Positions 1-5,708 of a stretch of 8,809 nt of DNA are shown piece by piece; the stretch's first letter is position 1; every line of letters begins with the position of its first letter. The DNA is taken from assembly GCA_018304445.1 (NCBI GenBank), contig JAGVWD010000011.1, positions 1 to 8,809 on the forward strand, written 5' to 3'. Position numbers and translations under genes: made by a program. The stretch comes from Candidatus Iainarchaeum sp. (GTDB lineage: Archaea > Iainarchaeota > Iainarchaeia > Iainarchaeales > JAXPJC01). The notes under the pieces are model-generated. The model was not told the origin of the DNA and made no database searches. It worked only from the letters and a program-made list of their open reading frames with translations.

Positions 1-79
1 TTTATCCCAAAAGAAAACCTGATGGGTCCAACTAGCTGGTGAGCGCAAGCTCACACGAGTTCGAATCTCGTCCTCCGCG
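1..79 (+). tRNA. Partial tRNA-Ser (3' part, intron-containing; anticodon possibly GGA)
   Basis: This is the 3' part of a class II tRNA cut by the left window edge. Visible are a long variable arm (stem GTGAGC/GCTCAC closed by a GCAA tetraloop, 39-54), a perfect T arm (55-71, loop TTCGAAT), the acceptor 3' strand CCTCCGC (72-78) and discriminator G79, with no encoded CCA. A long variable arm with G at the discriminator indicates Ser in archaea, whereas Leu uses A, as the neighbouring tRNA-Leu does. The 30 bases before the anticodon-stem 3' strand contain no pairing partner for it, so about 1-33 is most likely intron. If the stem 3' strand is GCTGG (35-39) and A34 is position 38, then CCAA (28-31) could form the central helix of a bulge-helix-bulge with TTGG, implying anticodon GGA. 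That last step is inference; the anticodon itself is outside the window. Confidence 0.75.
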
Positions 80-85
80 TTTTGC

Positions 86-93
86 TTATTAAA
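86..93 (+). promoter_or_regulatory. TATA box (box A) for tRNA-Leu
   Basis: TTATTAAA is centred about 27 bases before the first base of tRNA-Leu. This is the spacing expected of an archaeal box A that starts transcription at or next to the mature 5' end. It lies just after the T-run that follows the preceding tRNA (80-83), so the two tRNAs may be transcribed separately. Called from sequence similarity and spacing only. Confidence 0.5.
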
Positions 94-116
94 CTTCCCA
101 TGCAAAAATTATTTAT

Positions 117-201
117 GCGGGAGTCCGATAGCGGCCAATTCGGCAAGGTTGAGGGCCTTGTGGCTTAGTGCCTTTCGGCGGTTCGAATCCGCCCTCCCGC
201 A
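117..201 (+). tRNA. tRNA-Leu(GAG)
   Basis: This is a complete class II tRNA of 85 nt without an intron, decoding CUC/CUU leucine codons. The acceptor stem GCGGGAG (117-123) pairs perfectly with CTCCCGC (194-200), and the discriminator is A201, the leucine identity base. The D stem is CCG/CGG (125-127 with 141-143). The anticodon stem CAAGG/CCTTG (144-148, 156-160) encloses the loop TTGAGGG, placing anticodon GAG at 151-153. The long variable arm (161-176) has a GGC/GCC stem. The T stem GGCGG/CCGCC holds the loop TTCGAAT (182-188). CCA is not encoded, since ACAT follows. Its likely charging enzyme, leuS, lies near the right edge of the same window. Confidence 0.96.
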
Positions 202-207
202 CATAAT

Positions 208-215
208 TTTATAAA
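208..215 (+). promoter_or_regulatory. TATA box for the lipoprotein gene (leaderless)
   Basis: TTTATAAA is centred about 28 bases upstream of the ATG at 240. Archaeal transcription starts roughly 25-28 bases after the box A centre, so the predicted start site coincides with the start codon. There is no Shine-Dalgarno-like purine run between the box and the ATG. A leaderless mRNA is inferred. Confidence 0.65.
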
Positions 216-239
216 AATTGCACTTCTATTTGTGATAAC

Positions 240-884
240 ATGAAGACAAAATTTGCATTTATTGCGTTTCTGCTGATTGCGCTTTTCCTTCTATTCGGAT
301 GCGTGCAGCCTTCGGGGGATGATGCGCTCAGGGAGATAGACTTCTCAGAGGGATATGCCGCAATAGGGAAAATCCTTGAAAACAACGGAACAAGCATGCA
401 GGCGCTTTTTGATGTGAATGCGCAATTATGGGATTTGAGCGGGGAGCAGCTCCTTGCAGTGGAAAAGGATTTGAATGGATTTGAGGCAGCGCTTTCAGGA
501 TATGTTATTTCTGATGGCAGGATTGCGCTGCAGAAGTTTGTTGGAATTGTTCAGGGGTTTGCGGAAATAAGTACCTACTCTGCATATCAGGAGATGCATC
601 CAACAGTGGAATACGCCCAAAGCGCATACGGGGACATGGTTTTCTGCAGCGATGAGGATTTTGTGGATTATGAGGAATATGCGATTTCGGCAAATGAAAT
701 AAAGGGAACGATTGCAGAATTGGACGCTGACATTGGAGAATTTGTAGAGGAGTTTCCGGAGTTTGCAAAGAAAATAAAACTCAAAAGCCTTTCGGATGTA
801 TATGAAAAGTTTGGGAAGGAAGTCACTTTCATAAATGCGATATATAATTCGTGCAGGCTGCTGAATGAGTCAAAGAAGATATAG
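240..884 (+). CDS. Predicted lipoprotein of unknown function
   Basis: This is a 214-aa protein that I cannot assign to a family. Residues 1-20 form a lipoprotein signal: a basic start (MKTK), a long hydrophobic stretch, then a lipobox LFGC with Cys21 as the predicted lipidated residue. It is therefore probably anchored to the outer face of the cytoplasmic membrane. The mature part is acidic and mostly predicted helical from its heptad-like hydrophobic spacing, with two further cysteines (about residues 139 and 206) that could form a disulfide. The start is supported by the signal peptide beginning at this ATG and by a TATA box placed for leaderless transcription. The gene stands alone between the tRNA pair and the next gene pair. 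The coding call is firm; the function is unknown. Confidence 0.88.
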   Translation: MKTKFAFIAFLLIALFLLFGCVQPSGDDALREIDFSEGYAAIGKILENNGTSMQALFDVNAQLWDLSGEQLLAVEKDLNGFEAALSGYVISDGRIALQKFVGIVQGFAEISTYSAYQEMHPTVEYAQSAYGDMVFCSDEDFVDYEEYAISANEIKGTIAELDADIGEFVEEFPEFAKKIKLKSLSDVYEKFGKEVTFINAIYNSCRLLNESKKI

Positions 885-891
885 GGATAGG

Positions 892-899
892 TATTTATT
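892..899 (+). promoter_or_regulatory. Possible TATA box for the 931-1963 gene pair
   Basis: TATTTATT lies in the 46-base gap after the lipoprotein gene and would place transcription initiation near 921. That is about ten bases before the ATG at 931 and at the edge of the GGAG ribosome-binding site (921-924). The match to box A is fair rather than strong, so read-through from upstream is an alternative. Confidence 0.38.
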
Positions 900-930
900 G
901 GAGTAAGGCGCAATATATTCGGAGAAAAAA

Positions 931-1500
931 ATGGCGAAGGAACATTATCTCAAGGTGAGTTTTCCGCTGCTTGGGGATAACTCCCCTGGAATTTACAATT
1001 TCCTCTTTGAGTGCGTTGCGGATGTGCTGCAGGGAATTGGCGCAAGGAAAGTTGAGCTGCATATTGAGCGTTTGGAGCCCCTGGACGAGATTTACACAAA
1101 CATATATGGGGTCAGCAGGGGCAAAATAAGGCAGATATTCAAGAGGTTTACAAGCTCCCATCACCTCATTGAGGCGCCGGATTTGACAGCAACACATGAG
1201 AGGGCATCGCTCCGTGCAAAAATAAATACAGCAAATCTGCAGGAAATATTCAGGGATTACAATGCGCTGTTTGACATTTTCTTCACAGACCTGCAGATAA
1301 AATCTGACGGGATTGCGCTTGATGTCATGGACCCCTTCAGCAATTCCCTGATTGCAATATCTGCGGATAGGAAGGTTCTTGAGAGTTTCAGGAAAATTGC
1401 GCAGAAGAGATGCAAAATGGCAATGAAATTCTCCTATATTGACAGCAGGCCCGGAAGGGTAAAATTAACGCATATCAGGAAAAGGGGTGCGAAGCATTAG
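931..1500 (+). CDS. Conserved-looking hypothetical protein, 189 aa
   Basis: I do not recognise this protein. It is soluble, with no signal peptide or membrane segment, and has mixed alpha/beta character. A basic middle section (around residues 55-75, with GKIRQIFKRF) and a basic C-terminus (KLTHIRKRGAKH) would suit nucleic-acid contact, but this is inference from composition only. The start ATG has a well-placed ribosome-binding site GGAG at 921-924, six bases upstream. Its last 14 bases overlap the start of the next gene, which points to translational coupling and a shared role with the nuclease-like protein downstream. Codon and base use resemble the neighbouring genes, so it looks native to the genome. 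Confidence 0.85.
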   Translation: MAKEHYLKVSFPLLGDNSPGIYNFLFECVADVLQGIGARKVELHIERLEPLDEIYTNIYGVSRGKIRQIFKRFTSSHHLIEAPDLTATHERASLRAKINTANLQEIFRDYNALFDIFFTDLQIKSDGIALDVMDPFSNSLIAISADRKVLESFRKIAQKRCKMAMKFSYIDSRPGRVKLTHIRKRGAKH

Positions 1501-1963
1501 CGAAGGCTCAAAATGGCTCATGCACCTTTACACAAAGCACGAGCTGCACAAGATGCATTTCCTGGACAAGATGAAGATTGAAAGGATTATCCCCGAGCAG
1601 GATGTTCTGCTGGATAAAGAAAAGAGGAAAACCCCTTTTCTGGGAAGGTATGATTTCCTTGTTGAAACCAGGAACAACAAATTCATAGGGATTGAGGTGC
1701 TTTCAAGGCCTACGCGGGGAAAACTCAAGGAAAAGCTCGCCTATGCGAAATATGTTGATGAGTTCATTTTTGTCCTGCCAGAGAACAGCATGGAATTCTA
1801 CAGGAAGCCGAAAACGAAAATATTCCACAGGCATGCACGCCCGAGCTTTTTGGGTAAGGAATTTTCAAGCCCCACACTTTATGTATGGCTCATTGACCTG
1901 AGGAAGGGCTTTGTGGAGAAGGGCAGGCTGGACAGAATATTCAACGTAACAAGCCAAAACTGA
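1487..1963 (+). CDS. Small PD-(D/E)XK nuclease-like protein (tentative)
   Basis: This is a 158-aa protein starting at a GTG inside the previous gene, with AGGA at 1477-1480 six bases upstream. An in-frame ATG at 1520 (residue 12) is the alternative start. The segment GRYDFLV (residues 53-59) followed by FIGIEV (66-71) and then KLKEKLAYAKYVDEFIFVLP (79-98) follows the order of a restriction-endonuclease-like core: Asp56 on one strand, Glu70 on the next, then a helix and a hydrophobic strand. The usual Lys two residues after the Glu is replaced by Leu72, and Lys79 or Lys81 might substitute. Catalysis is therefore uncertain. The 14-base overlap with the upstream gene suggests a functional pair. 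It ends 49 bases before tRNA-Arg. Fold assignment is an inference from pattern only. Confidence 0.8.
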   Translation: MRSISEGSKWLMHLYTKHELHKMHFLDKMKIERIIPEQDVLLDKEKRKTPFLGRYDFLVETRNNKFIGIEVLSRPTRGKLKEKLAYAKYVDEFIFVLPENSMEFYRKPKTKIFHRHARPSFLGKEFSSPTLYVWLIDLRKGFVEKGRLDRIFNVTSQN

Positions 1964-1967
1964 ACCA

Positions 1968-1990
1968 TTATATACTGCCTTTTAATTAAT
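1968..1990 (+). promoter_or_regulatory. AT-rich promoter region of the tRNA-Arg/argS unit
   Basis: Two candidate box A elements lie between the stop at 1963 and the tRNA. TTATATAC (1968-1975) is the better consensus match but would give a leader of about 15 nt. TTTTAATTAAT (1980-1990) is centred about 27 bases before the tRNA 5' end at 2013 and fits direct initiation there. There is no further TATA-like element between the tRNA and argS, so argS probably depends on this promoter. Confidence 0.5.
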
Positions 1991-2012
1991 TTGCGGTATC
2001 CATTTATGTAAT

Positions 2013-2168
2013 GGGCCAGTAGCCTAGCCTGGATAGGGCGACTGCCTTCTAAGACCAATCCTTTCTTTTTTAGGAAAAAAGAAAGTCTAGGTTTTACCCA
2101 AAGAAAAAATAATCTTCAGGGTAAAAGAGGAAAGCAGTAGGTCGGGGGTTCAAATCCTCCCTGGCCCG
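2013..2168 (+). tRNA. tRNA-Arg(TCT), intron-containing
   Basis: This tRNA decodes AGA/AGG arginine codons. Acceptor GGGCCAG (2013-2019) pairs perfectly with CTGGCCC (2161-2167), and the discriminator is G2168. The anticodon stem ACTGC (2041-2045) pairs with GCAGT (2134-2138) once an 81-nt intron between positions 37 and 38 is removed. The 5' side of the loop is C-T-TCT-A, with anticodon TCT at 2048-2050, and position 38 is A2133. The T arm (GGGGG, loop TTCAAAT, CCTCC with one G-T pair) follows, and no CCA is encoded. The mature length is 75 nt, in keeping with archaeal tRNA-Arg(TCT). The gene ends only 13 nt before the start codon of argS, whose product should charge it. Confidence 0.95.
2052..2132 (+). 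other. 81-nt archaeal tRNA intron at position 37/38
   Basis: The boundaries come from tRNA geometry and a matching bulge-helix-bulge. CTTC (2046-2049) pairs with GAGG (2127-2130, one G-T pair) as a 4-bp central helix. The 3' bulge AAA (2131-2133) directly abuts the anticodon stem, and the 5' bulge TAA is 2050-2052, giving cleavage TA|A and AA|A by the tRNA splicing endonuclease. Inside the intron, TTTTACCC (2092-2099) pairs perfectly with GGGTAAAA (2119-2126), which stacks next to the central helix. A separate 11-bp perfect hairpin, CTTTCTTTTTT with AAAAAAGAAAG (2061-2071 and 2075-2085), sits in the 39-nt stretch between the 5' bulge and that helix. I see no box C/D or H/ACA guide motifs and no homing-endonuclease ORF. 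Confidence 0.82.
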
Positions 2169-2181
2169 TTGGCGTGGGAAT

Positions 2182-3909
2182 ATGGATTTTAAGGAAAAGG
2201 TTGTTGATGCGCTGCATGCTGTGCTGCATGATTTGGATAAGGTGCGGATTGCAGGAATGATTGAAATTCCAAAACAGGCGAATCTGGGGGATTATGCACT
2301 GCCCTGCTATCGGCTTTCGGGAATGCTGAAAAAGGCGCCGCAGGAGATTGCAAAGGAGCTCAAGGAAAAGCTTGTCCTGCCGAAGGGAATTTCTAAGACC
2401 GAGGTTATTGGCGCCTATTTGAATTTCTTTGTTGCGAATGATGCGCTTGCAAAGGATGTAATCAAGCGGATTCTGGGAGAAAGGCAGGATTATGGAAAAT
2501 CGGATTTGCTGAGGGGCAGGAAAATAATGGTTGAATATTCAGGCCCAAATACGAACAAGACTCTTCATTTGGGGCACTTGCGCAACCAGGCGCTCGGGAT
2601 GGCGATTGCAAATTTATATGGGGCAAATGGCGCAAAGGTAATCAGGGCAAACATATACAGCGACAGGGGCGCGCACATATGCAAGAGCATGCTTGCGTAT
2701 GAGAAGTTTGGCAACAAAAAAACCCCGCAAAGCGCGCACATAAAGCCGGACCGCTTTGTAATGGATTATTATATTTTATACACTAAAGAGGCTGAGAAAA
2801 ACCCCGAGCTTGAGAAAGAAGTGCAGGAAATGCTGAAGAAATGGGAAAAGGGGGACAAAAAAACAATTGCGCTCTGGAAAAAAATGAATGGCTGGGCGCT
2901 TCAGGGGATTAGGCAAACCTACAAGGAGTTCGGGAGCAAATTTGACGCTGAATTCTATGAGAGCAAATTCTATGACAAGGCGCAGCCCGTTATTGAGCGT
3001 GGACTGAAAAAGGGGATTTTTGAGAAGGATGAGACCGGCGCAATAATCGCAAAACTTGCATCAAGCGGAATGCCTGATAAGGTGGTAATGCGCGCGGACG
3101 GAACAAGCATTTACATCACAAACGACCTTGCGCTTACTAAGCACAAATTTGAGAAATACAATCTTGATGAGGCGCTCTGGGTAGTGGGGAATGAGCACAG
3201 CCTGTACTTCAGGCAGCTTTTCAAAATATTTGAGCTGCTTGGTTTTCCTTGGGCAAAAAAATGCAGGCACATGTCATATGGTCTTGTAAACCTTCCTGAA
3301 GGCAAAATGAAAAGCAGGGAAGGGACAGTTGTTGAGGCAGATGACATAATAAGGGAAATGCAGGAGCTTGCGAAAACAGAGCTGCAAAAACGCTATCCGG
3401 AAATGAAGAAGGCAGAACTGCAAAGGCGCACGCGCGCAATTTCCCTTGCTGCAGTAAAATTCTTCATGCTCAAGGTCGATGCGGGAAGAGACTTCCTTTT
3501 TAACCCTAAGGAAAGCATTTCATTTGATGGTGAAACGGGCCCCTTTGTGCAATATTCGTATGCAAGGGCGTGCAGCATACTTAAAAAGGCGGGGAAAGGC
3601 ACGGAAGCGGAAATAAAGAATGCAAATCCGGAAGCGCTCGAAAGCGAGATTGAGAAAAGGCTGATTGCGCTTCTTGCTTCCTATCCTTCCGCATTGCAGA
3701 ACTGCATTTCAAACATGAGTCTGCATCCCTTGTGCCAGCATCTGCTGGAATTGTCCTCGGCATTCAACCTGTTCTACCATGAGATGCCTGTGCTCAGGGC
3801 TGAAACAAAAGAACTGCGCGCAGCAAGGCTGGCGCTTGTGAAGGCTGCGAAAATCGTAATTGCCAATGCATTAAGCGTCCTTGATATAGAGTCAATTGAG
3901 GAAATGTAG
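2182..3909 (+). CDS. argS: Arginyl-tRNA synthetase (ArgRS)
   Basis: This class I synthetase attaches arginine to tRNA-Arg in the cytoplasm. Its 575 aa match the usual ArgRS length, and all domains are present. The N-terminal tRNA D-loop-binding (Add1) domain spans about 1-110. The catalytic domain begins with VEYSGPNTNKTLHLGHLRNQ, carrying the HIGH motif as HLGH (129-132). The KMSKS-equivalent loop is KMKSREG (375-381); a weak KMSK signature is common in ArgRS. The C-terminal DALR-type anticodon-binding domain (about 450-575) opens with GPFVQYSYARA, and the chain ends in the family-typical manner with a terminal Met. The ATG lies 13 nt after the 3' end of tRNA-Arg(TCT), with only a weak purine run (GTGGGAA) before it. 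Co-transcription with the tRNA is likely, so tRNA 3'-end processing would create the mRNA 5' end. Confidence 0.97.
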   Translation: MDFKEKVVDALHAVLHDLDKVRIAGMIEIPKQANLGDYALPCYRLSGMLKKAPQEIAKELKEKLVLPKGISKTEVIGAYLNFFVANDALAKDVIKRILGERQDYGKSDLLRGRKIMVEYSGPNTNKTLHLGHLRNQALGMAIANLYGANGAKVIRANIYSDRGAHICKSMLAYEKFGNKKTPQSAHIKPDRFVMDYYILYTKEAEKNPELEKEVQEMLKKWEKGDKKTIALWKKMNGWALQGIRQTYKEFGSKFDAEFYESKFYDKAQPVIERGLKKGIFEKDETGAIIAKLASSGMPDKVVMRADGTSIYITNDLALTKHKFEKYNLDEALWVVGNEHSLYFRQLFKIFELLGFPWAKKCRHMSYGLVNLPEGKMKSREGTVVEADDIIREMQELAKTELQKRYPEMKKAELQRRTRAISLAAVKFFMLKVDAGRDFLFNPKESISFDGETGPFVQYSYARACSILKKAGKGTEAEIKNANPEALESEIEKRLIALLASYPSALQNCISNMSLHPLCQHLLELSSAFNLFYHEMPVLRAETKELRAARLALVKAAKIVIANALSVLDIESIEEM

Positions 3910-3921
3910 AGGGGAAAAGAA

Positions 3922-3929
3922 TTTATAAA
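3922..3929 (+). promoter_or_regulatory. TATA box for the RSH gene (leaderless)
   Basis: TTTATAAA is centred about 24 bases before the ATG at 3949. It is preceded by a purine-rich stretch, GGGGAAAAGAA (3911-3921), where a BRE element would lie. The predicted transcription start falls essentially on the start codon, and the intervening bases contain no Shine-Dalgarno motif, so a leaderless mRNA is inferred. The box separates this gene from argS, whose stop codon is only 12 bases upstream. Confidence 0.7.
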
Positions 3930-3948
3930 GATTCACTAGAATATAAAT

Positions 3949-5664
3949 ATGGAAGAGTCCGAAATTCGTAATGCGCTCAGGGAAAAGGCGCTCAAGGAAC
4001 TGCTTAAAATTGCCGCAAAGCACAACAGGAAGCTGAATGTTAAACTCATTGCAAAGGCATTTGCTTTCGCAAAGGCCTCTCATCGCGGACAGAAAAGGCT
4101 TTCGGAAAAACCCTATTTCTCCCATCCCTTTGAAGCCGCAAAGATTGTTGCTTCCCTTGGGTTGGACGCTGAAACGATTTCCGCAGCACTGCTGCACGAT
4201 GTCATTGAGGATGCGGATGCGGACAGGAGTGAAATAGAAAGGGAATTCGGGAAGCAGGTGTACTTCCTTGTTGACGGGGTTACAAAGCTCGGGGTCCTTT
4301 CCCACAGGACAAGGGAGCAGAGGTCCATTGCCAACCTGCAGAAAATCATCCTTGCATCCGTAAAGGACATAAGGATTCTGGTTGTGAAGCTTGCTGACAA
4401 ATTGCACAACATGCGCACCCTCAAATACCTTCCCAAAGAGAAGAGGCAGAGGGTTGCCGCAGAAGTGCTTTCCGTGCATGCGCCTTTGGCGCACAAATTG
4501 GGCATGCATACGATAAAGGACGAGCTGGAAGAGCTTGCGTACGATGAGCTTAACCCAAAGGAACATTCCTGGCTCTCAAAGGAAATCAGGAGCAGGACAA
4601 GAAAGAAGGAGGTTGAAGTCGGCAAGGCAATAAGCATTATGAAGAAGGCGTTTGCAAAGCAGCATCTGAAGGCGCGGTTCGGCAAATACTACAAGAACTG
4701 CTATACAATAAACAAGAAGCTGCGCAAGCAGTCAAAGGGGCTTGATGAAATCTATGATTTTGTAATTATCAAAATAATTGTCGGAAGCATTCCTGAGTGC
4801 TACCGCGCGCTCGGAGTTGTGCACAACACGTTCCTTCCCCTGCCGAAAAAGATGAAGGATTACATTGCAATACCGCAGACAAATTTCTACCAGGCAATCC
4901 ACACATCTGTAATAGGCCCTAAGGGAACTCCCATAAAGGTGTATATCGCAACAAGGGAAATGAACAATCTTACCGAAAGGGGAATAGCCGCGGGATGGCA
5001 CCTCCGCGACAAAAAGCTCCAGGACATCCTCAGGCAGAATGTAAGCAAGCTGAACAAAATCGCGAATATTGAGGATGTTGGAAGACTGAGGGAGTTCGGA
5101 AATGCCTTCAAGACTGATTTCCTGCAGAAAACCATATTTGTGTTTACCCCTTCCGGGGAAACGCGCGAATTGCCTGCAGGTTCAACACCAATTGATTTTG
5201 CATTCAACATAAGCGCGCAGTTGGGGGAGCGCTGCCTCAGGGCAAAGGCCAATGGAAAATCAGTTCCCCTGTGGAAAAGGCTTGAGTCCGGTGACATAGT
5301 CGAAATAATCCCATCGGCAAAACGCACCGCAAGCAGGCTCTGGCTCTCATTTGCAAAATCAGAGTATGCCAAAAAGGCGATTGCTGATGCTCTTAAAAGC
5401 AAAAAAAGCAGAAAGGATGAGAATCAGAAGGCTGTCTTTGCCAAAATAAAAATCTGCGCAATCGACAGGATAGGGCTATTTTCAGATATTGCAAAATGCT
5501 TTTCAGCAAACAAGATTAACATAGTGGGCGTTCAGACTGGCGCTTCCAGAAACAAGGCTATCGGGATATTCTCGGTACAGCTCACAACCCCGGACAAATT
5601 GGAGAATTCCCTCTCAAGAATCAAGGCCATAGGGGAAATTACAGATGTCAAGGTCCTGAAATAA
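3949..5664 (+). CDS. RelA/SpoT homologue (RSH): intact ppGpp hydrolase, degenerate synthetase, TGS and ACT domains
   Basis: This multi-domain alarmone enzyme of 571 aa is shorter than the 700-750 aa typical of bacterial long RSHs. The N-terminal HD hydrolase domain (about 30-190) keeps the metal and catalytic residues: His59 in SHP, His83-Asp84 and Glu87-Asp88 in LLHDVIED, and Asp150/Asn154 in LADKLHNMRTL. The synthetase domain (about 240-355) keeps Asp270 and the DYIA and YQ-IHT landmarks. However, where the family has E-x-Q-I-R-T it reads KVYIAT (330-335), replacing the catalytic Glu with Lys, and NGYQ is NFYQ (312-315). A TGS domain (about 394-455) and a C-terminal ACT domain (about 497-571, with DRIGL) follow directly, omitting most of the helical and zinc-finger region. 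The likely role is (p)ppGpp hydrolysis or sensing rather than synthesis (inference). The gene has its own TATA box. Confidence 0.95.
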   Translation: MEESEIRNALREKALKELLKIAAKHNRKLNVKLIAKAFAFAKASHRGQKRLSEKPYFSHPFEAAKIVASLGLDAETISAALLHDVIEDADADRSEIEREFGKQVYFLVDGVTKLGVLSHRTREQRSIANLQKIILASVKDIRILVVKLADKLHNMRTLKYLPKEKRQRVAAEVLSVHAPLAHKLGMHTIKDELEELAYDELNPKEHSWLSKEIRSRTRKKEVEVGKAISIMKKAFAKQHLKARFGKYYKNCYTINKKLRKQSKGLDEIYDFVIIKIIVGSIPECYRALGVVHNTFLPLPKKMKDYIAIPQTNFYQAIHTSVIGPKGTPIKVYIATREMNNLTERGIAAGWHLRDKKLQDILRQNVSKLNKIANIEDVGRLREFGNAFKTDFLQKTIFVFTPSGETRELPAGSTPIDFAFNISAQLGERCLRAKANGKSVPLWKRLESGDIVEIIPSAKRTASRLWLSFAKSEYAKKAIADALKSKKSRKDENQKAVFAKIKICAIDRIGLFSDIAKCFSANKINIVGVQTGASRNKAIGIFSVQLTTPDKLENSLSRIKAIGEITDVKVLK

Positions 5665-5673
5665 TTCATTAGG

Positions 5674-5681
5674 TTTAAATA
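5674..5681 (+). promoter_or_regulatory. TATA box for the cysteine-repeat protein gene
   Basis: TTTAAATA is an excellent box A match centred about 31 bases before the ATG at 5709, which predicts a leader of about five bases or none. AGGA at 5702-5705 lies only three bases from the ATG, too close for a normal Shine-Dalgarno, so it probably does not decide the start. The box begins nine bases after the RSH stop codon. Confidence 0.65.
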
Positions 5682-5708
5682 TTAGTTAGGGATAAATCAA
5701 TAGGAAGC

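Noticed and set aside
201..204. Encoded CCA tail on the tRNAs
   Set aside because: The bases after the discriminators do not read CCA in any of the three tRNAs, so it must be added after transcription.
2061..2085. Perfect 11-bp hairpin with T-run as an intrinsic terminator
   Set aside because: It lies inside a tRNA intron between two exons that must be co-transcribed, and the T-run is in the stem rather than after it.
2052..2132. Box C/D guide RNA inside the tRNA intron
   Set aside because: No TGATGA-like C box or CTGA D box is present in the intron.
3892..4566. Minus-strand open frame of 224 codons
   Set aside because: It lies antisense to the RSH gene, whose protein matches known domains throughout; the minus-strand product has no recognisable features.
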